Assembly: GCF_910591885.1 (NCBI RefSeq)
Contig: NW_025963643.1
Location: 99,288-163,287 of the forward strand
Length of the DNA stretch: 64,000 nucleotides
Direction of reading: 5' to 3'
Origin: Bombus terrestris
Taxonomy: Eukaryota; Arthropoda; Insecta; Hymenoptera; Apidae
Notes under the pieces: model-generated
Told to the model about the DNA's origin: nothing
Databases searched by the model: none
Seen by the model: only the letters and a program-made list of their open reading frames with translations
Position numbers and translations under genes: made by a program
Shown: positions 25,731 through 39,970 of the stretch, piece after piece
Layout: the number at the start of each line of letters is the position of its first letter
Position numbering within the stretch: position 1 is the first letter of the stretch

Positions 25731-26370
25731 ACGTGGGACAACGTGGGACAACGTGGGACAACGTGGGACAACGTGGGACAACGTGGGACATCGTGGGACA
25801 ACGTGGGACAACGTGGGACAACGTGGGACAACGTGGGACAACGTGGGACACCGTTGGACATCGTTGGACACCGTGGGACAACGTGGGACAACGTGGGACA
25901 ACGTGGGACAACGTGGGACAACGTGGGACAACGTGGGAAACCATGGAACAACGTGGGACAACGTGGGACATCGTGGGACAACGTGGGACAACGTGGGACA
26001 ACGTGGGACAACGTGGGACAACGTGGGACATCGTGGGACAACGTGGGACAACGTGGGACAACGTGGGACAACGTGGGACAACGTGGGACACCGTTGGACA
26101 CCGTTGGACACCGTTGGACACCGTTGGACATCGTTGGACACCGTGGGACAACGTGGGACAACGTGGGACAACGTGGGAAACCATGGAACAACGTGGGACA
26201 ACGTGGGACACCGTTGGACATCGTTGGACAACGTGGGACAACGTGGGACAACGTGGGACAACGTGGGACAACGTGGGACAACGTGGGACAACGTGGGACA
26301 CCGTTGGACACCGTGGGACACCGTTGGACACCGTTGGACATCGTTGGACAACGTGGGACAACGTGGGACA

Positions 26371-27420
26371 ACGTGGGAAACCATGGAACAACGTGGGACA
26401 ACGTTGGACACCGTGGGACAACGTGGGACAACGTGGGACAACGTGGGAAACCATGGAACAACGTGGGACAACGTGGGACACCGTTGGACATCGTTGGACA
26501 ACGTGGGACAACGTGGGACAACGTGGGACAACGTGGGACAACGTGGGACAACGTGGGACAACGTGGGACATCGTGCGACAACGTGGGACAACGTGGGACA
26601 ACGTGGGACAACGTGGGACACCGTTGGACATCGTTGGACACCGTGGGACAACGTGGGACAACGTGGGACAACGTGGGACAACGTGGGACAACGTGGGACA
26701 ACGTGGGAAACCATGGAACAACGTGGGACAACGTTGGACACCGTGGGACAACGTGGGACAACGTGGGACAACGTGGGACAACGTGGGACAACGTGGGACA
26801 ACGTGGGACAACGTGGGACAACGTGGGACATCGTGCGACAACGTGGGACAACGTGGGACAACGTGGGACATCGTTGGACACCGTGGGACAACGTGGGACA
26901 ACGTGGGACAACGTGGGACAACGTGGGACAACGTGGGACAACGTGGGACAACGTGGGACAACGTGGGACAACGTGGGACAACGTGGGACAACGTGGGACA
27001 TCGTGGGACAACGTGGGACAACGTGGGACAACGTGGGACAACGTGGGACACCGTTGGACAACGTGGGACACCGTTGGACATCGTTGGACACCGTGGGACA
27101 ACGTGGGACAACGTGGGACCACGTGGGACAACGTGGGACAACGTGGGACAACGTGGGACAACGTGGGACAACGTGGGACAACGTGGGACAACGTGGGACA
27201 TCGTGCGACAACGTGGGACAACGTGGGACAACGTGGGACAACGTGGGACACCGTTGGACATCGTTGGACACCGTGGGACAACGTGGGACAACGTGGGACA
27301 ACGTGGGACAACGTGGGACAACGTGGGACAACGTGGGAAACCATGGAACAACGTGGGACAACGTTGGACACCGTGGGACAACGTGGGACAACGTGGGACA
27401 ACGTGGGAAACCATGGAACA
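26371..27420 (+). repeat. Cluster of m markers and TCGTGCGACA units
   Basis: m markers are unusually dense here, several followed by an a then ACGTTGGACA (after CCATGG at 26391, 26711 and 27351). The rare unit TCGTGCGACA occurs three times, at 26571, 26831 and 27201, within 640 bp. The pattern looks like local duplication of a ~260-370 bp piece. I saw TCGTGCGACA nowhere else. Confidence 0.8.
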
Positions 27421-27580
27421 ACGTGGGACAACGTGGGACACCGTTGGACATCGTTGGACAACGTGGGACAACGTGGGACAACGTGGGACAACGTGGGACA
27501 ACGTGGGACAACGTGGGACAACGTGGGACACCGTTGGACACCGTGGGACACCGTTGGACACCGTTGGACATCGTTGGACA

Positions 27581-27589
27581 CCGGGGACA
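27581..27589 (+). repeat. 9-bp unit CCGGGGACA (first register shift)
   Basis: The expected CCGTGGGACA has lost its T, leaving four G in a row, and all following units move one base to the left. It is one of only two length variants in the window. It may be a real deletion or a base-call error next to a G run. Confidence 0.9.
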
Positions 27590-29509
27590 ACGTGGGACAA
27601 CGTGGGACAACGTGGGACAACGTGGGACAACGTGGGACAACGTGGGACAACGTGGGACAACGTGGGACAACGTGGGACAACGTGGGACAACGTGGGACAT
27701 CGTGGGACAACGTGGGACAACGTGGGACAACGTGGGACAACGTGGGACACCGTTGGACAACGTGGGACACCGTTGGACATCGTTGGACACCGTGGGACAA
27801 CGTGGGACAACTTGGGACCACGTGGGACAACGTGGGACAACGTGGGACAACGTGGGACAACGTGGGACAACGTGGGACAACGTGGGACAACGTGGGACAT
27901 CGTGGGACAACGTGGGACAACGTGGGACAACGTGGGACAACGTGGGACAACGTGGGACACCGTTGGACATCGTTGGACACCGTGGGACAACGTGGGACAA
28001 CGTGGGACAACGTGGGACAACGTGGGACAACGTGGGACAACGTGGGAAACCATGGAACAACGTGGGACAACGTGGGACACCGTTGGACATCGTTGGACAA
28101 CGTGGGACAACGTGGGACAACGTGGGACAACGTGGGACAACGTGGGACAACGTGGGACAACGTGGGACAACGTGGGACAACGTGGGAAACCATGGAACAA
28201 CGTGGGACAACGTGGGACACCGTTGGACATCGTTGGACATCGTTGGACACCGTGGGACAACGTGGGACACCGTTGGACATCGCTGGACACCGTTGGACAC
28301 CGTGGGACAACGTGGGACAACGTGGGAAAACGTGGGACAACGTGGGACACCGTTGGACATCGCTGGACACCGTTGGACATCGTTGGACACCGTGGGACAA
28401 CGTGGGACAACGTGGGACAACGTGGGACAACGTGGGACAACGTGGGACAACGTGGGACAACGTGGGACAACGTGGGACAACGTGGGAAACCATGGAACAA
28501 CGTGGGACAACGTGGGACACCGTTGGACATCGTTGGACATCGTTGGACACCGTGGGACAACGTGGGACAACGTGGGACAACGTGGGACAACGTCGGACAA
28601 CGTGGGACAACGTGGGACATCGTGGGACAACGTGGGACAACGTGGGACAACGTGGGACAACGTGGGACAACGTGGGACACCGTTGGACACCGTGGGACAC
28701 CGTTGGACACCGTTGGACATCGTTGGACACCGTGGGACAACGTGGGACAACGTGGGACAACGTGGGACAACGTGGGACATCGTGGGACAACGTGGGACAA
28801 CGTGGGACAACGTGGGACATCGTTGGACACCGTTGGACACCGTGGGACAACGTGGGACAACGTGGGACAACGTGGGACAACGTGGGACAACGTGGGACAA
28901 CGTGGGACAACGTGGGACAACGTGGGACAACGTGGGACAACGTGGGACAACGTGGGACAACGTGGGACATCGTGGGACAACGTGGGACAACGTGGGACAC
29001 CGTTGGACATCGTTGGACAACGTGGGACAACGTGGGACAACGTGGGACAACGTGGGACACCGTTGGACACCGTTGGACACCGTTGGACACCGTTGGACAT
29101 CGTTGGACACCGTGGGACAACGTGGGACAACGTGGGACAACGTGGGAAACCATGGAACAACGTGGGACAACGTGGGACACCGTTGGACATCGTTGGACAA
29201 CGTGGGACAACGTGGGACAACGTGGGACAACGTGGGACAACGTGGGACAACGTGGGACAACGTGGGACACCGTTGGACACCGTGGGACACCGTTGGACAC
29301 CGTTGGACATCGTTGGACACCGTGGGACAACGTGGGACAACGTGGGACAACGTGGGACAACGTGGGACAACGTGGGACAACGTGGGACAACGTGGGACAA
29401 CGTGGGACAACGTGGGACAACGTGGGACAACGTGGGACAACGTGGGACATCGTGGGACAACGTGGGACAACGTGGGACAACGTGGGACAACGTGGGACAC
29501 CGTTGGACA
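27590..29509 (+). repeat. Register segment II of the decamer array
   Basis: These 192 decamers start at coordinates ending in 0, between the two 9-bp units. The composition is the same as on either side: runs of the a unit broken by C c C C T c strings, CCATGG markers and one ACTTGGGACC unit at 27810. The segment differs from its neighbours only in register. Confidence 0.9.
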
Positions 29510-29518
29510 ACGTGGACA
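29510..29518 (+). repeat. 9-bp unit ACGTGGACA (second register shift)
   Basis: One G is missing from the GGG of an otherwise standard unit, inside a C a C T c string. A one-base change in a homopolymer run is the commonest long-read consensus error, so this could be technical. It shifts the register of everything to its right. Confidence 0.9.
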
Positions 29519-29810
29519 CCGTTGGACATCGTTGGACACCGTGGGACAACGTGGGACAACGTGGGACCACGTGGGACAACGTGGGACAACGTGGGACAAC
29601 GTGGGACAACGTGGGACAACGTGGGACAACGTGGGACAACGTGGGACATCGTGGGACAACGTGGGACAACGTGGGACAACGTGGGACAACGTGGGACAAC
29701 GTGCGACACCGTCGGACATCGTTGGACACCGTGGGACAACGTGGGACAACGTGGGACAACGTGGGACAACGTGGGACAACGTGGGACAACGTGGGACAAC
29801 GTGGGACAAC

Positions 29811-31610
29811 GTGGGACATCGTGGGACACCGTTGGACATCGTTGGACACCGTGGGACAACGTGGGACAACGTGGGACAACGTGGGACAACGTGGGACACC
29901 GTTGGACACCGTGGGACACCGTTGGACACCGTTGGACATCGTTGGACACCGTGGGACAACGTGGGACAACGTGGGACAACGTGGGAAACCATGGAACAAC
30001 GTGGGACAACGTGGGACACCGTTGGACATCGTTGGACAACGTGGGACAACGTGGGACAACGTGGGACAACGTGGGACAACGTGGGACACCGTTGGACATC
30101 GTTGGACACCGTGGGACAACGTGGGACAACGTGGGACAACGTGGGACAACGTGGGACAACGTGGGAAACCATGGAACAACGTGGGACAACGTGGGACACC
30201 GTTGGACATCGTTGGACAACGTGGGACAACGTGGGACAACGTGGGACAACGTGGGACAACGTGGGACAACGTGGGACACCGTTGGACACCGTGGGACACC
30301 GTTGGACACCGTTGGACACCGTGGGACAACGTGGGACAACGTGGGACAACGTGGGACAACGTGGGACAACGTGGGACAACGTGGGACAACGTGGGACAAC
30401 GTGGGACAACGTGGGACAACGTGGGACAACGTGGGACAACGTGGGACAACGTGGGACAACGTGGGACATCGTGGGACAACGTGGGACAACGTGGGACACC
30501 GTTGGACATCGTTGGACAACGTGGGACAACGTGGGACAACGTGGGACAACGTGGGACACCGTTGGACACCGTTGGACACCGTTGGACACCGTTGGACATC
30601 GTTGGACACCGTGGGACAACGTGGGACAACGTGGGACAACGTGGGAAACCATGGAACAACGTGGGACAACGTGGGACACCGTTGGACATCGTTGGACAAC
30701 GTGGGACAACGTGGGACAACGTGGGACAACGTGGGACAACGTGGGACAACGTGGGACAACGTGGAACACCGTTGGACACCGTGGGACACCGTTGGACACC
30801 GTTGGACATCGTTGGACACCGTGGGACAACGTGGGACAACGTGGGACAACGTGGGACAACGTGGGACAACGTGGGACAACGTGGGACAACGTGGGACAAC
30901 GTGGGACAACGTGGGACAACGTGGGACAACGTGGGACATCGTGGGACAACGTGGGACAACGTGGGACAACGTGGGACAACGTGGGACACCGTTGGACAAC
31001 GTGGGACACCGTTGGACATCGTTGGACACCGTGGGACAACGTGGGACAACTTGGGACCACGTGGGACAACGTGGGACAACGTGGGACAACGTGGGACAAC
31101 GTGGGACAACGTGGGACAACGTGGGACATCGTGGGACAACGTGGGACAACGTGGGACAACGTGGGACAACGTGGGACAACGTGGGACACCGTTGGACATC
31201 GTTGGACACCGTGGGACAACGTGGGACAACGTGGGACAACGTGGGACAACGTGGGACAACGTGGGACAACGTGGGAAACCATGGAACAACGTGGGACAAC
31301 GTGGGACACCGTTGGACATCGTTGGACAACGTGGGACACCGTTGGACATCGCTGGACACCGTTGGACACCGTGGGACAACGTGGGACAACGTGGGACTAC
31401 GTGGGAAACCATGGGACAACGTGGGACAACGTGGGACACCGTGGGACATCGTTGGACATCGTTGGACACCGTGGGACAACGTGGGACAACGTGGGACAAC
31501 GTGGGACAACGTGGGACAACGTGGGACAACGTGGGACATCGTGGGACAACGTGGGACAACGTGGGACAACGTGGGACAACGTGGGACAACGTGGGACACC
31601 GTTGGACATC
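29811..31610 (+). repeat. 2.89-kb spaced duplication, first copy (contains module P)
   Basis: It matches 32701-34500 at a constant offset of 2,890 bp across 1.8 kb. Examples are CCATGG 30169/33059, GTGGAACACC 30761/33651, TTGGGACCAC 31051/33941 and GTGGGACTAC 31391/34281. Visible differences are CATGGG for CATGGA near 31411 and GTGGGACATC for GTTGGACATC at 31441. Confidence 0.92.
30761..31400 (+). repeat. Module P core, copy 1
   Basis: It runs from GTGGAACACC to GTGGGACTAC, with TTGGGACCAC exactly 340 bp before the latter. The TAC ending is found only in module P. Core length is 640 bp. Confidence 0.9.
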
Positions 31611-32700
31611 GTTGGACACCGTGGGACAACGTGGGACAACGTGGGACAACGTGGGACAACGTGGGACAACGTGGGAAACCATGGAACAACGTGGGACAAC
31701 GTGGGACACCGTTGGACATCGTTGGACAACGTGGGACAACGTGGGACAACGTGGGACAACGTGGGACAACGTGGGACAACGTGGGACACCGTTGGACACC
31801 GTGGGACACCGTTGGACACCGTTGGACATCGTTGGACACCGTGGGACAACGTGGGACAACGTGGGACAACGTGGGACAACGTGGGACAACGTGGGACAAC
31901 GTGGGACAACGTGGGACAACGTGGGACAACGTGGGACAACGTTGGACATCGTGGGACAACGTGGGACAACGTGGGACAACGTGGGACAACGTGGGACATC
32001 GTGGGACACCGTTGGACATCGTTGGACACCGTGGGACAACGTGGGACAACGTGGGACAACGTGGGACAACGTGGGACACCGTTGGACACCGTGGGACACC
32101 GTTGGACACCGTTGGACATCGTTGGACACCGTGGGACAACGTGGGACAACGTGGGACAACGTGGGAAACCATGGAACAACGTGGGACAACGTGGGACACC
32201 GTTGGACATCGTTGGACAACGTGGGACAACGTGGGACACCGTTGGACAACGTGGGACACCGTTGGACATCGTTGGACACCGTGGGACAACGTGGGACAAC
32301 GTGGGACCACGTGGGACAACGTGGGACAACGTGGGACAACGTGGGACAACGTGGGACAACGTGGGACAACGTGGGACAACGTGGGACATCGTGGGACAAC
32401 GTGGGACAACGTGGGACAACGTGGGACAACGTGGGACAACGTGGGACACCGTCGGACATCGTCGGACACCGTGGGACAACGTGGGACAACGTGGGACAAC
32501 GTGGGACAACGTGGGACAACGTGGGAAACCATGGAACAACGTGGGACAACGTGGGACACCGTTGGACATCGTTGGACAACGTGGGACAACGTGGGACAAC
32601 GTGGGACAACGTGGGACAACGTGGGACAACGTGGGACAACGTGGGACAACGTGGGACAACGTGGGACAACGTGGGACAACGTGGGACAACGTGGGACAAC

Positions 32701-34500
32701 GTGGGACATCGTGGGACACCGTTGGACATCGTTGGACACCGTGGGACAACGTGGGACAACGTGGGACAACGTGGGACAACGTGGGACACCGTTGGACACC
32801 GTGGGACACCGTTGGACACCGTTGGACATCGTTGGACACCGTGGGACAACGTGGGACAACGTGGGACAACGTGGGAAACCATGGAACAACGTGGGACAAC
32901 GTGGGACACCGTTGGACATCGTTGGACAACGTGGGACAACGTGGGACAACGTGGGACAACGTGGGACAACGTGGGACACCGTTGGACATCGTTGGACACC
33001 GTGGGACAACGTGGGACAACGTGGGACAACGTGGGACAACGTGGGACAACGTGGGAAACCATGGAACAACGTGGGACAACGTGGGACACCGTTGGACATC
33101 GTTGGACAACGTGGGACAACGTGGGACAACGTGGGACAACGTGGGACAACGTGGGACAACGTGGGACACCGTTGGACACCGTGGGACACCGTTGGACACC
33201 GTTGGACACCGTGGGACAACGTGGGACAACGTGGGACAACGTGGGACAACGTGGGACAACGTGGGACAACGTGGGACAACGTGGGACAACGTGGGACAAC
33301 GTGGGACAACGTGGGACAACGTGGGACAACGTGGGACAACGTGGGACAACGTGGGACATCGTGGGACAACGTGGGACAACGTGGGACACCGTTGGACATC
33401 GTTGGACAACGTGGGACAACGTGGGACAACGTGGGACAACGTGGGACACCGTTGGACACCGTTGGACACCGTTGGACACCGTTGGACATCGTTGGACACC
33501 GTGGGACAACGTGGGACAACGTGGGACAACGTGGGAAACCATGGAACAACGTGGGACAACGTGGGACACCGTTGGACATCGTTGGACAACGTGGGACAAC
33601 GTGGGACAACGTGGGACAACGTGGGACAACGTGGGACAACGTGGGACAACGTGGAACACCGTTGGACACCGTGGGACACCGTTGGACACCGTTGGACATC
33701 GTTGGACACCGTGGGACAACGTGGGACAACGTGGGACAACGTGGGACAACGTGGGACAACGTGGGACAACGTGGGACAACGTGGGACAACGTGGGACAAC
33801 GTGGGACAACGTGGGACAACGTGGGACATCGTGGGACAACGTGGGACAACGTGGGACAACGTGGGACAACGTGGGACACCGTTGGACAACGTGGGACACC
33901 GTTGGACATCGTTGGACACCGTGGGACAACGTGGGACAACTTGGGACCACGTGGGACAACGTGGGACAACGTGGGACAACGTGGGACAACGTGGGACAAC
34001 GTGGGACAACGTGGGACATCGTGGGACAACGTGGGACAACGTGGGACAACGTGGGACAACGTGGGACAACGTGGGACACCGTTGGACATCGTTGGACACC
34101 GTGGGACAACGTGGGACAACGTGGGACAACGTGGGACAACGTGGGACAACGTGGGACAACGTGGGAAACCATGGAACAACGTGGGACAACGTGGGACACC
34201 GTTGGACATCGTTGGACAACGTGGGACACCGTTGGACATCGCTGGACACCGTTGGACACCGTGGGACAACGTGGGACAACGTGGGACTACGTGGGAAACC
34301 ATGGAACAACGTGGGACAACGTGGGACACCGTTGGACATCGTTGGACATCGTTGGACACCGTGGGACAACGTGGGACAACGTGGGACAACGTGGGACAAC
34401 GTGGGACAACGTGGGACAACGTGGGACATCGTGGGACAACGTGGGACAACGTGGGACAACGTGGGACAACGTGGGACAACGTGGGACACCGTTGGACATC
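32701..34500 (+). repeat. 2.89-kb spaced duplication, second copy (contains module P)
   Basis: It pairs with 29811-31610 at a constant offset of 2,890. Beyond 34500 it follows the third P copy instead (T at 34491 and 34501 matching 40171 and 40181, offset 5,680), so the second and third copies share more right-hand flank than the first does. Confidence 0.92.
33651..34290 (+). repeat. Module P core, copy 2
   Basis: Same three markers as copy 1 (33651, 33941 and 34281) with the same internal spacing; core length 640 bp. Confidence 0.9.
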
Positions 34501-35970
34501 GTTGGACATCGTTGGACACCGTGGGACAACGTGGGACAACGTGGGACAACGTGGGAAACCATGGAACAACGTGGGACAACGTGGGACACCGTTGGACATC
34601 GTTGGACAACGTGGGACAACGTGGGACAACGTGGGACAACGTGGGACAACGTGGGACAACGTGGGACAACGTGGGACACCGTTGGACACCGTTGGACATC
34701 GTTGGACACCGTGGGACAACGTGGGACAACGTGGGACAACGTGGGACAACGTGGGACACCGTTGGACACCGTTGGACATCGTTGGACACCGTGGGACAAC
34801 GTGGGACAACGTGGGACAACGTGGGAAACCATGGAACAACGTGGGACAACGTGGGACACCGTTGGACATCGTTGGACAACGTGGGACAACGTGGGACAAC
34901 GTGGGACAACGTGGGACACCGTTGGACATCGTTGGACACCGTGGGACAACGTGGGACAACGTGGGACAACGTGGGACAACGTGGGACAACGTGGGAAACC
35001 ATGGAACAACGTGGGACAACGTGGGACACCGTTGGACATCGTTGGACAACGTGGGACAACGTGGGACAACGTGGGACAACGTGGGACAACGTGGGACAAC
35101 GTGGGACACCGTTGGACACCGTGGGACACCGTTGGACACCGTTGGACACCGTGGGACAACGTGGGACAACGTGGGACAACGTGGGACAACGTGGGACAAC
35201 GTGGGACAACGTGGGACAACGTGGGACAACGTGGGACAACGTGGGACAACGTGGGACAACGTGGGACAACGTGGGACACCGTTGGACATCGTTGGACAAC
35301 GTGGGACAACGTGGGACAACGTGGGACAACGTGGGACACCGTTGGACACCGTTGGACACCGTTGGACACCGTTGGACATCGTTGGACACCGTGGGACAAC
35401 GTGGGACAACGTGGGACAACGTGGGAAACCATGGAACAACGTGGGACAACGTGGGACACCGTTGGACATCGTTGGACAACGTGGGACAACGTGGGACAAC
35501 GTGGGACAACGTGGGACAACGTGGGACAACGTGGGACAACGTGGGACAACGTGGGACAACGTGGGACAACGTGGGACATCGTGGGACAACGTGGGACAAC
35601 GTGGGACAACGTGGGACAACGTGGGACAACGTGGGACACCGTTGGACATCGTTGGACACCGTGGGACAACGTGGGACAACGTGGGACAACGTGGGACAAC
35701 GTGGGACAACGTGGGAAACCATGGAACAACGTGGGACAACGTGGGACACCGTTGGACATCGTTGGACAACGTGGGACAACGTGGGACAACGTGGGACAAC
35801 GTGGGACAACGTGGGACAACGTGGGACAACGTGGGACAACGTGGGACAACGTGGGACAACGTGGGACAACGTGGGACAACGTGGGAAACCATGGAACAAC
35901 GTGGGGCAACGTGGGACACCGTTGGACATCGTTGGACATCGTTGGACACCGTGGGACAACGTGGGACAAC

Positions 35971-36430
35971 GTGGGAAAACGTGGGACAACGTGGGACACC
36001 GTTGGACATCGCTGGACACCGTTGGACACCGTGGGACAACGTGGGACAACGTGGGAAAACGTGGGACAACGTGGGACACCGTTGGACATCGCTGGACACC
36101 GTTGGACATCGTTGGACACCGTGGGACAACGTGGGACAACGTGGGACAACGTGGGACAACGTGGGACAACGTGGGACAACGTGGGACAACGTGGGACAAC
36201 GTGGGACAACGTGGGAAACCATGGAACAACGTGGGACAACGTGGGACACCGTTGGACATCGTTGGACATCGTTGGACACCGTGGGACAACGTGGGACAAC
36301 GTGGGACAACGTGGGAAAACGTGGGACACCGTTGGACATCGTTGGACATCGTTGGACACCGTGGGACAACGTGGGACAACGTGGGACAACGTGGGACAAC
36401 GTCGGACAACGTGGGACAACGTCGGACAAC
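35971..36430 (+). repeat. Module Q core, copy 1
   Basis: GTGGGAAAAC at 35971, 36051 and 36311, then GTCGGACAAC at 36401 and 36421. GCTGGACACC follows each of the first two. The core is 460 bp. A 1-kb-scale match to copy 2 continues on both sides at offset 6,000, falling to 5,980 after 36800. Confidence 0.92.
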
Positions 36431-39340
36431 GTGGGACAACGTGGGACATCGTGGGACAACGTGGGACAACGTGGGACAACGTGGGACAACGTGGGACACC
36501 GTTGGACACCGTGGGACACCGTTGGACACCGTTGGACATCGTTGGACACCGTGGGACAACGTGGGACAACGTGGGACAACGTGGGACAACGTGGGACATC
36601 GTGGGACAACGTGGGACAACGTGGGACAACGTGGGACATCGTTGGACACCGTTGGACACCGTGGGACAACGTGGGACAACGTGGGACAACGTGGGACAAC
36701 GTGGGACAACGTGGGACAACGTGGGACAACGTGGGACAACGTGGGACAACGTGGGACAACGTGGGACAACGTGGGACAACGTGGGACAACGTGGGACAAC
36801 GTGGGACAACGTGGGACATCGTGGGACAACGTGGGACAACGTGGGACACCGTTGGACATCGTTGGACAACGTGGGACAACGTGGGACAACGTGGGACAAC
36901 GTGGGACACCGTTGGACACCGTTGGACACCGTTGGACACCGTTGGACATCGTTGGACACCGTGGGACAACGTGGGACAACGTGGGACAACGTGGGAAACC
37001 ATGGAACAACGTGGGACAACGTGGGACACCGTTGGACATCGTTGGACAACGTGGGACAACGTGGGACAACGTGGGACAACGTGGGACAACGTGGGACAAC
37101 GTGGGACAACGTGGGACACCGTTGGACACCGTGGGACACCGTTGGACACCGTTGGACATCGTTGGACAACGTGGGACAACGTGGGACAACGTGGGAAACC
37201 ATGGAACAACGTGGGACAACGTTGGACACCGTGGGACAACGTGGGACAACGTGGGACAACGTGGGAAACCATGGAACAACGTGGGACAACGTGGGACACC
37301 GTTGGACATCGTTGGACAACGTGGGACAACGTGGGACAACGTGGGACAACGTGGGACAACGTGGGACAACGTGGGACAACGTGGGACACCGTTGGACACC
37401 GTGGGACACCGTTGGACACCGTTGGACATCGTTGGACACCGTGGGACAACGTGGGACAACGTGGGACAACGTGGGACAACGTGGGACAACGTGGGACAAC
37501 GTGGGACAACGTGGGACAACGTGGGACAACGTGGGACAACGTGGGACAACGTCGGACATCGTTGGACACCGTGGGACAACGTGGGACAACGTGGGACAAC
37601 GTGGGACAACGTGGGACAACGTGGGAAACCATGGAACAACGTGGGACAACGTGGGACACCGTTGGACATCGTTGGACACCGTGGGACAACGTGGGACAAC
37701 GTGGGACAACGTGGGAAACCATGGAACAACGTGGGACAACGTGGGACACCGTTGGACATCGTTGGACAACGTGGGACAACGTGGGACAACGTGGGACAAC
37801 GTGGGACAACGTGGGACAACGTGGGACAACGTGGGACCACGTGGGACAACGTGGGACAACGTGGGACAACGTGGGACAACGTGGGACAACGTGGGACAAC
37901 GTGGGACAACGTGGGACATCGTGGGACAACGTGGGACAACGTGGGACAACGTGGGACAACGTGGGACAACGTGGGACACCGTGGGACAACGTGGGACAAC
38001 GTGGGACAACGTGGGACATCGTGGGACAACGTGGGACAACGTGGGACAACGTGGGACAACGTGGGACAACGTGGGACACCGTCGGACATCGTTGGACACC
38101 GTGGGACAACGTGGGACAACGTGGGACAACGTGGGACAACGTGGGACAACGTGGGAAACCATGGAACAACGTGGGACAACGTGGGACACCGTTGGACATC
38201 GTTGGACAACGTGGGACAACGTGGGACAACGTGGGACAACGTGGGACAACGTGGGACAACGTGGGACAACGTGGGACAACGTGGGACAACGTGGGACAAC
38301 GTGGGACAACGTGGGACAACGTGGGACATCGTGGGACACCGTTGGACATCGTTGGACACCGTGGGACAACGTGGGACAACGTGGGACAACGTGGGACAAC
38401 GTGGGACACCGTTGGACACCGTGGGACACCGTTGGACACCGTTGGACATCGTTGGACACCGTGGGACAACGTGGGACAACGTGGGACAACGTGGGAAACC
38501 ATGGAACAACGTGGGACAACGTGGGACACCGTTGGACATCGTTGGACAACGTGGGACAACGTGGGACAACGTGGGACAACGTGGGACAACGTGGGACACC
38601 GTTGGACATCGTTGGACACCGTGGGACAACGTGGGACAACGTGGGACAACGTGGGACAACGTGGGACAACGTGGGAAACCATGGAACAACGTGGGACAAC
38701 GTGGGACACCGTTGGACATCGTTGGACAACGTGGGACAACGTGGGACAACGTGGGACAACGTGGGACACCGTTGGACACCGTGGGACACCGTTGGACACC
38801 GTTGGACACCGTGGGACAACGTGGGACAACGTGGGACAACGTGGGACAACGTGGGACAACGTGGGACAACGTGGGACAACGTGGGACAACGTGGGACAAC
38901 GTGGGACAACGTGGGACAACGTGGGACAACGTGGGACAACGTGGGACAACGTGGGACATCGTGGGACAACGTGGGACAACGTGGGACACCGTTGGACATC
39001 GTTGGACAACGTGGGACAACGTGGGACAACGTGGGACAACGTGGGACACCGTTGGACACCGTTGGACACCGTTGGACACCGTTGGACATCGTTGGACACC
39101 GTGGGACAACGTGGGACAACGTGGGACAACGTGGGAAACCATGGAACAACGTGGGACAACGTGGGACACCGTTGGACATCGTTGGACAACGTGGGACAAC
39201 GTGGGACAACGTGGGACAACGTGGGAAACCATGGAACAACGTGGGACAACGTGGGACACCGTTGGACATCGTTGGACAACGTGGGACAACGTGGGACAAC
39301 GTGGGACAACGTGGGACAACGTGGGACAACGTGGGACAAC

Positions 39341-39970
39341 GTGGAACACCGTTGGACACCGTGGGACACCGTTGGACACCGTTGGACATCGTTGGACACC
39401 GTGGGACAACGTGGGACAACGTGGGACAACGTGGGACAACGTGGGACAACGTGGGACAACGTGGGACAACGTGGGACAACGTGGGACAACGTGGGACAAC
39501 GTGGGACATCGTGGGACAACGTGGGACAACGTGGGACAACGTGGGACAACGTGGGACACCGTTGGACAACGTGGGACACCGTTGGACATCGTTGGACACC
39601 GTGGGACAACGTGGGACAACTTGGGACCACGTGGGACAACGTGGGACAACGTGGGACAACGTGGGACAACGTGGGACAACGTGGGACAACGTGGGACATC
39701 GTGGGACAACGTGGGACAACGTGGGACAACGTGGGACAACGTGGGACAACGTGGGACACCGTTGGACATCGTTGGACACCGTGGGACAACGTGGGACAAC
39801 GTGGGACAACGTGGGACAACGTGGGACAACGTGGGACAACGTGGGAAACCATGGAACAACGTGGGACAACGTGGGACACCGTTGGACATCGTTGGACAAC
39901 GTGGGACACCGTTGGACATCGCTGGACACCGTTGGACACCGTGGGACAACGTGGGACAACGTGGGACTAC
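39341..39970 (+). repeat. Module P core, copy 3
   Basis: Markers at 39341, 39621 and 39961. The 340-bp spacing is kept, but the first interval is one unit shorter, so the core is 630 bp. It lies 5,680-5,690 bp from copy 2. Confidence 0.9.

Larger units (their letters stand above)
1..27580 (+). repeat. Register segment I of the decamer array
   Basis: Every unit here starts at a coordinate ending in 1, with no length change over 2,758 units. The segment holds the 3.7-kb HOR copies A, B and C, the 520-bp tandem duplication, the re-used 14-20 kb pieces and the 2.1-kb duplication. Markers found only here include ACGTGAGACA and ACGTGAGAAA, AGGTGGGACA and TGGTGGGACA, CCGTTCGACA, ACATGGGACA and TCGTTGGCCA. 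Confidence 0.95.
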
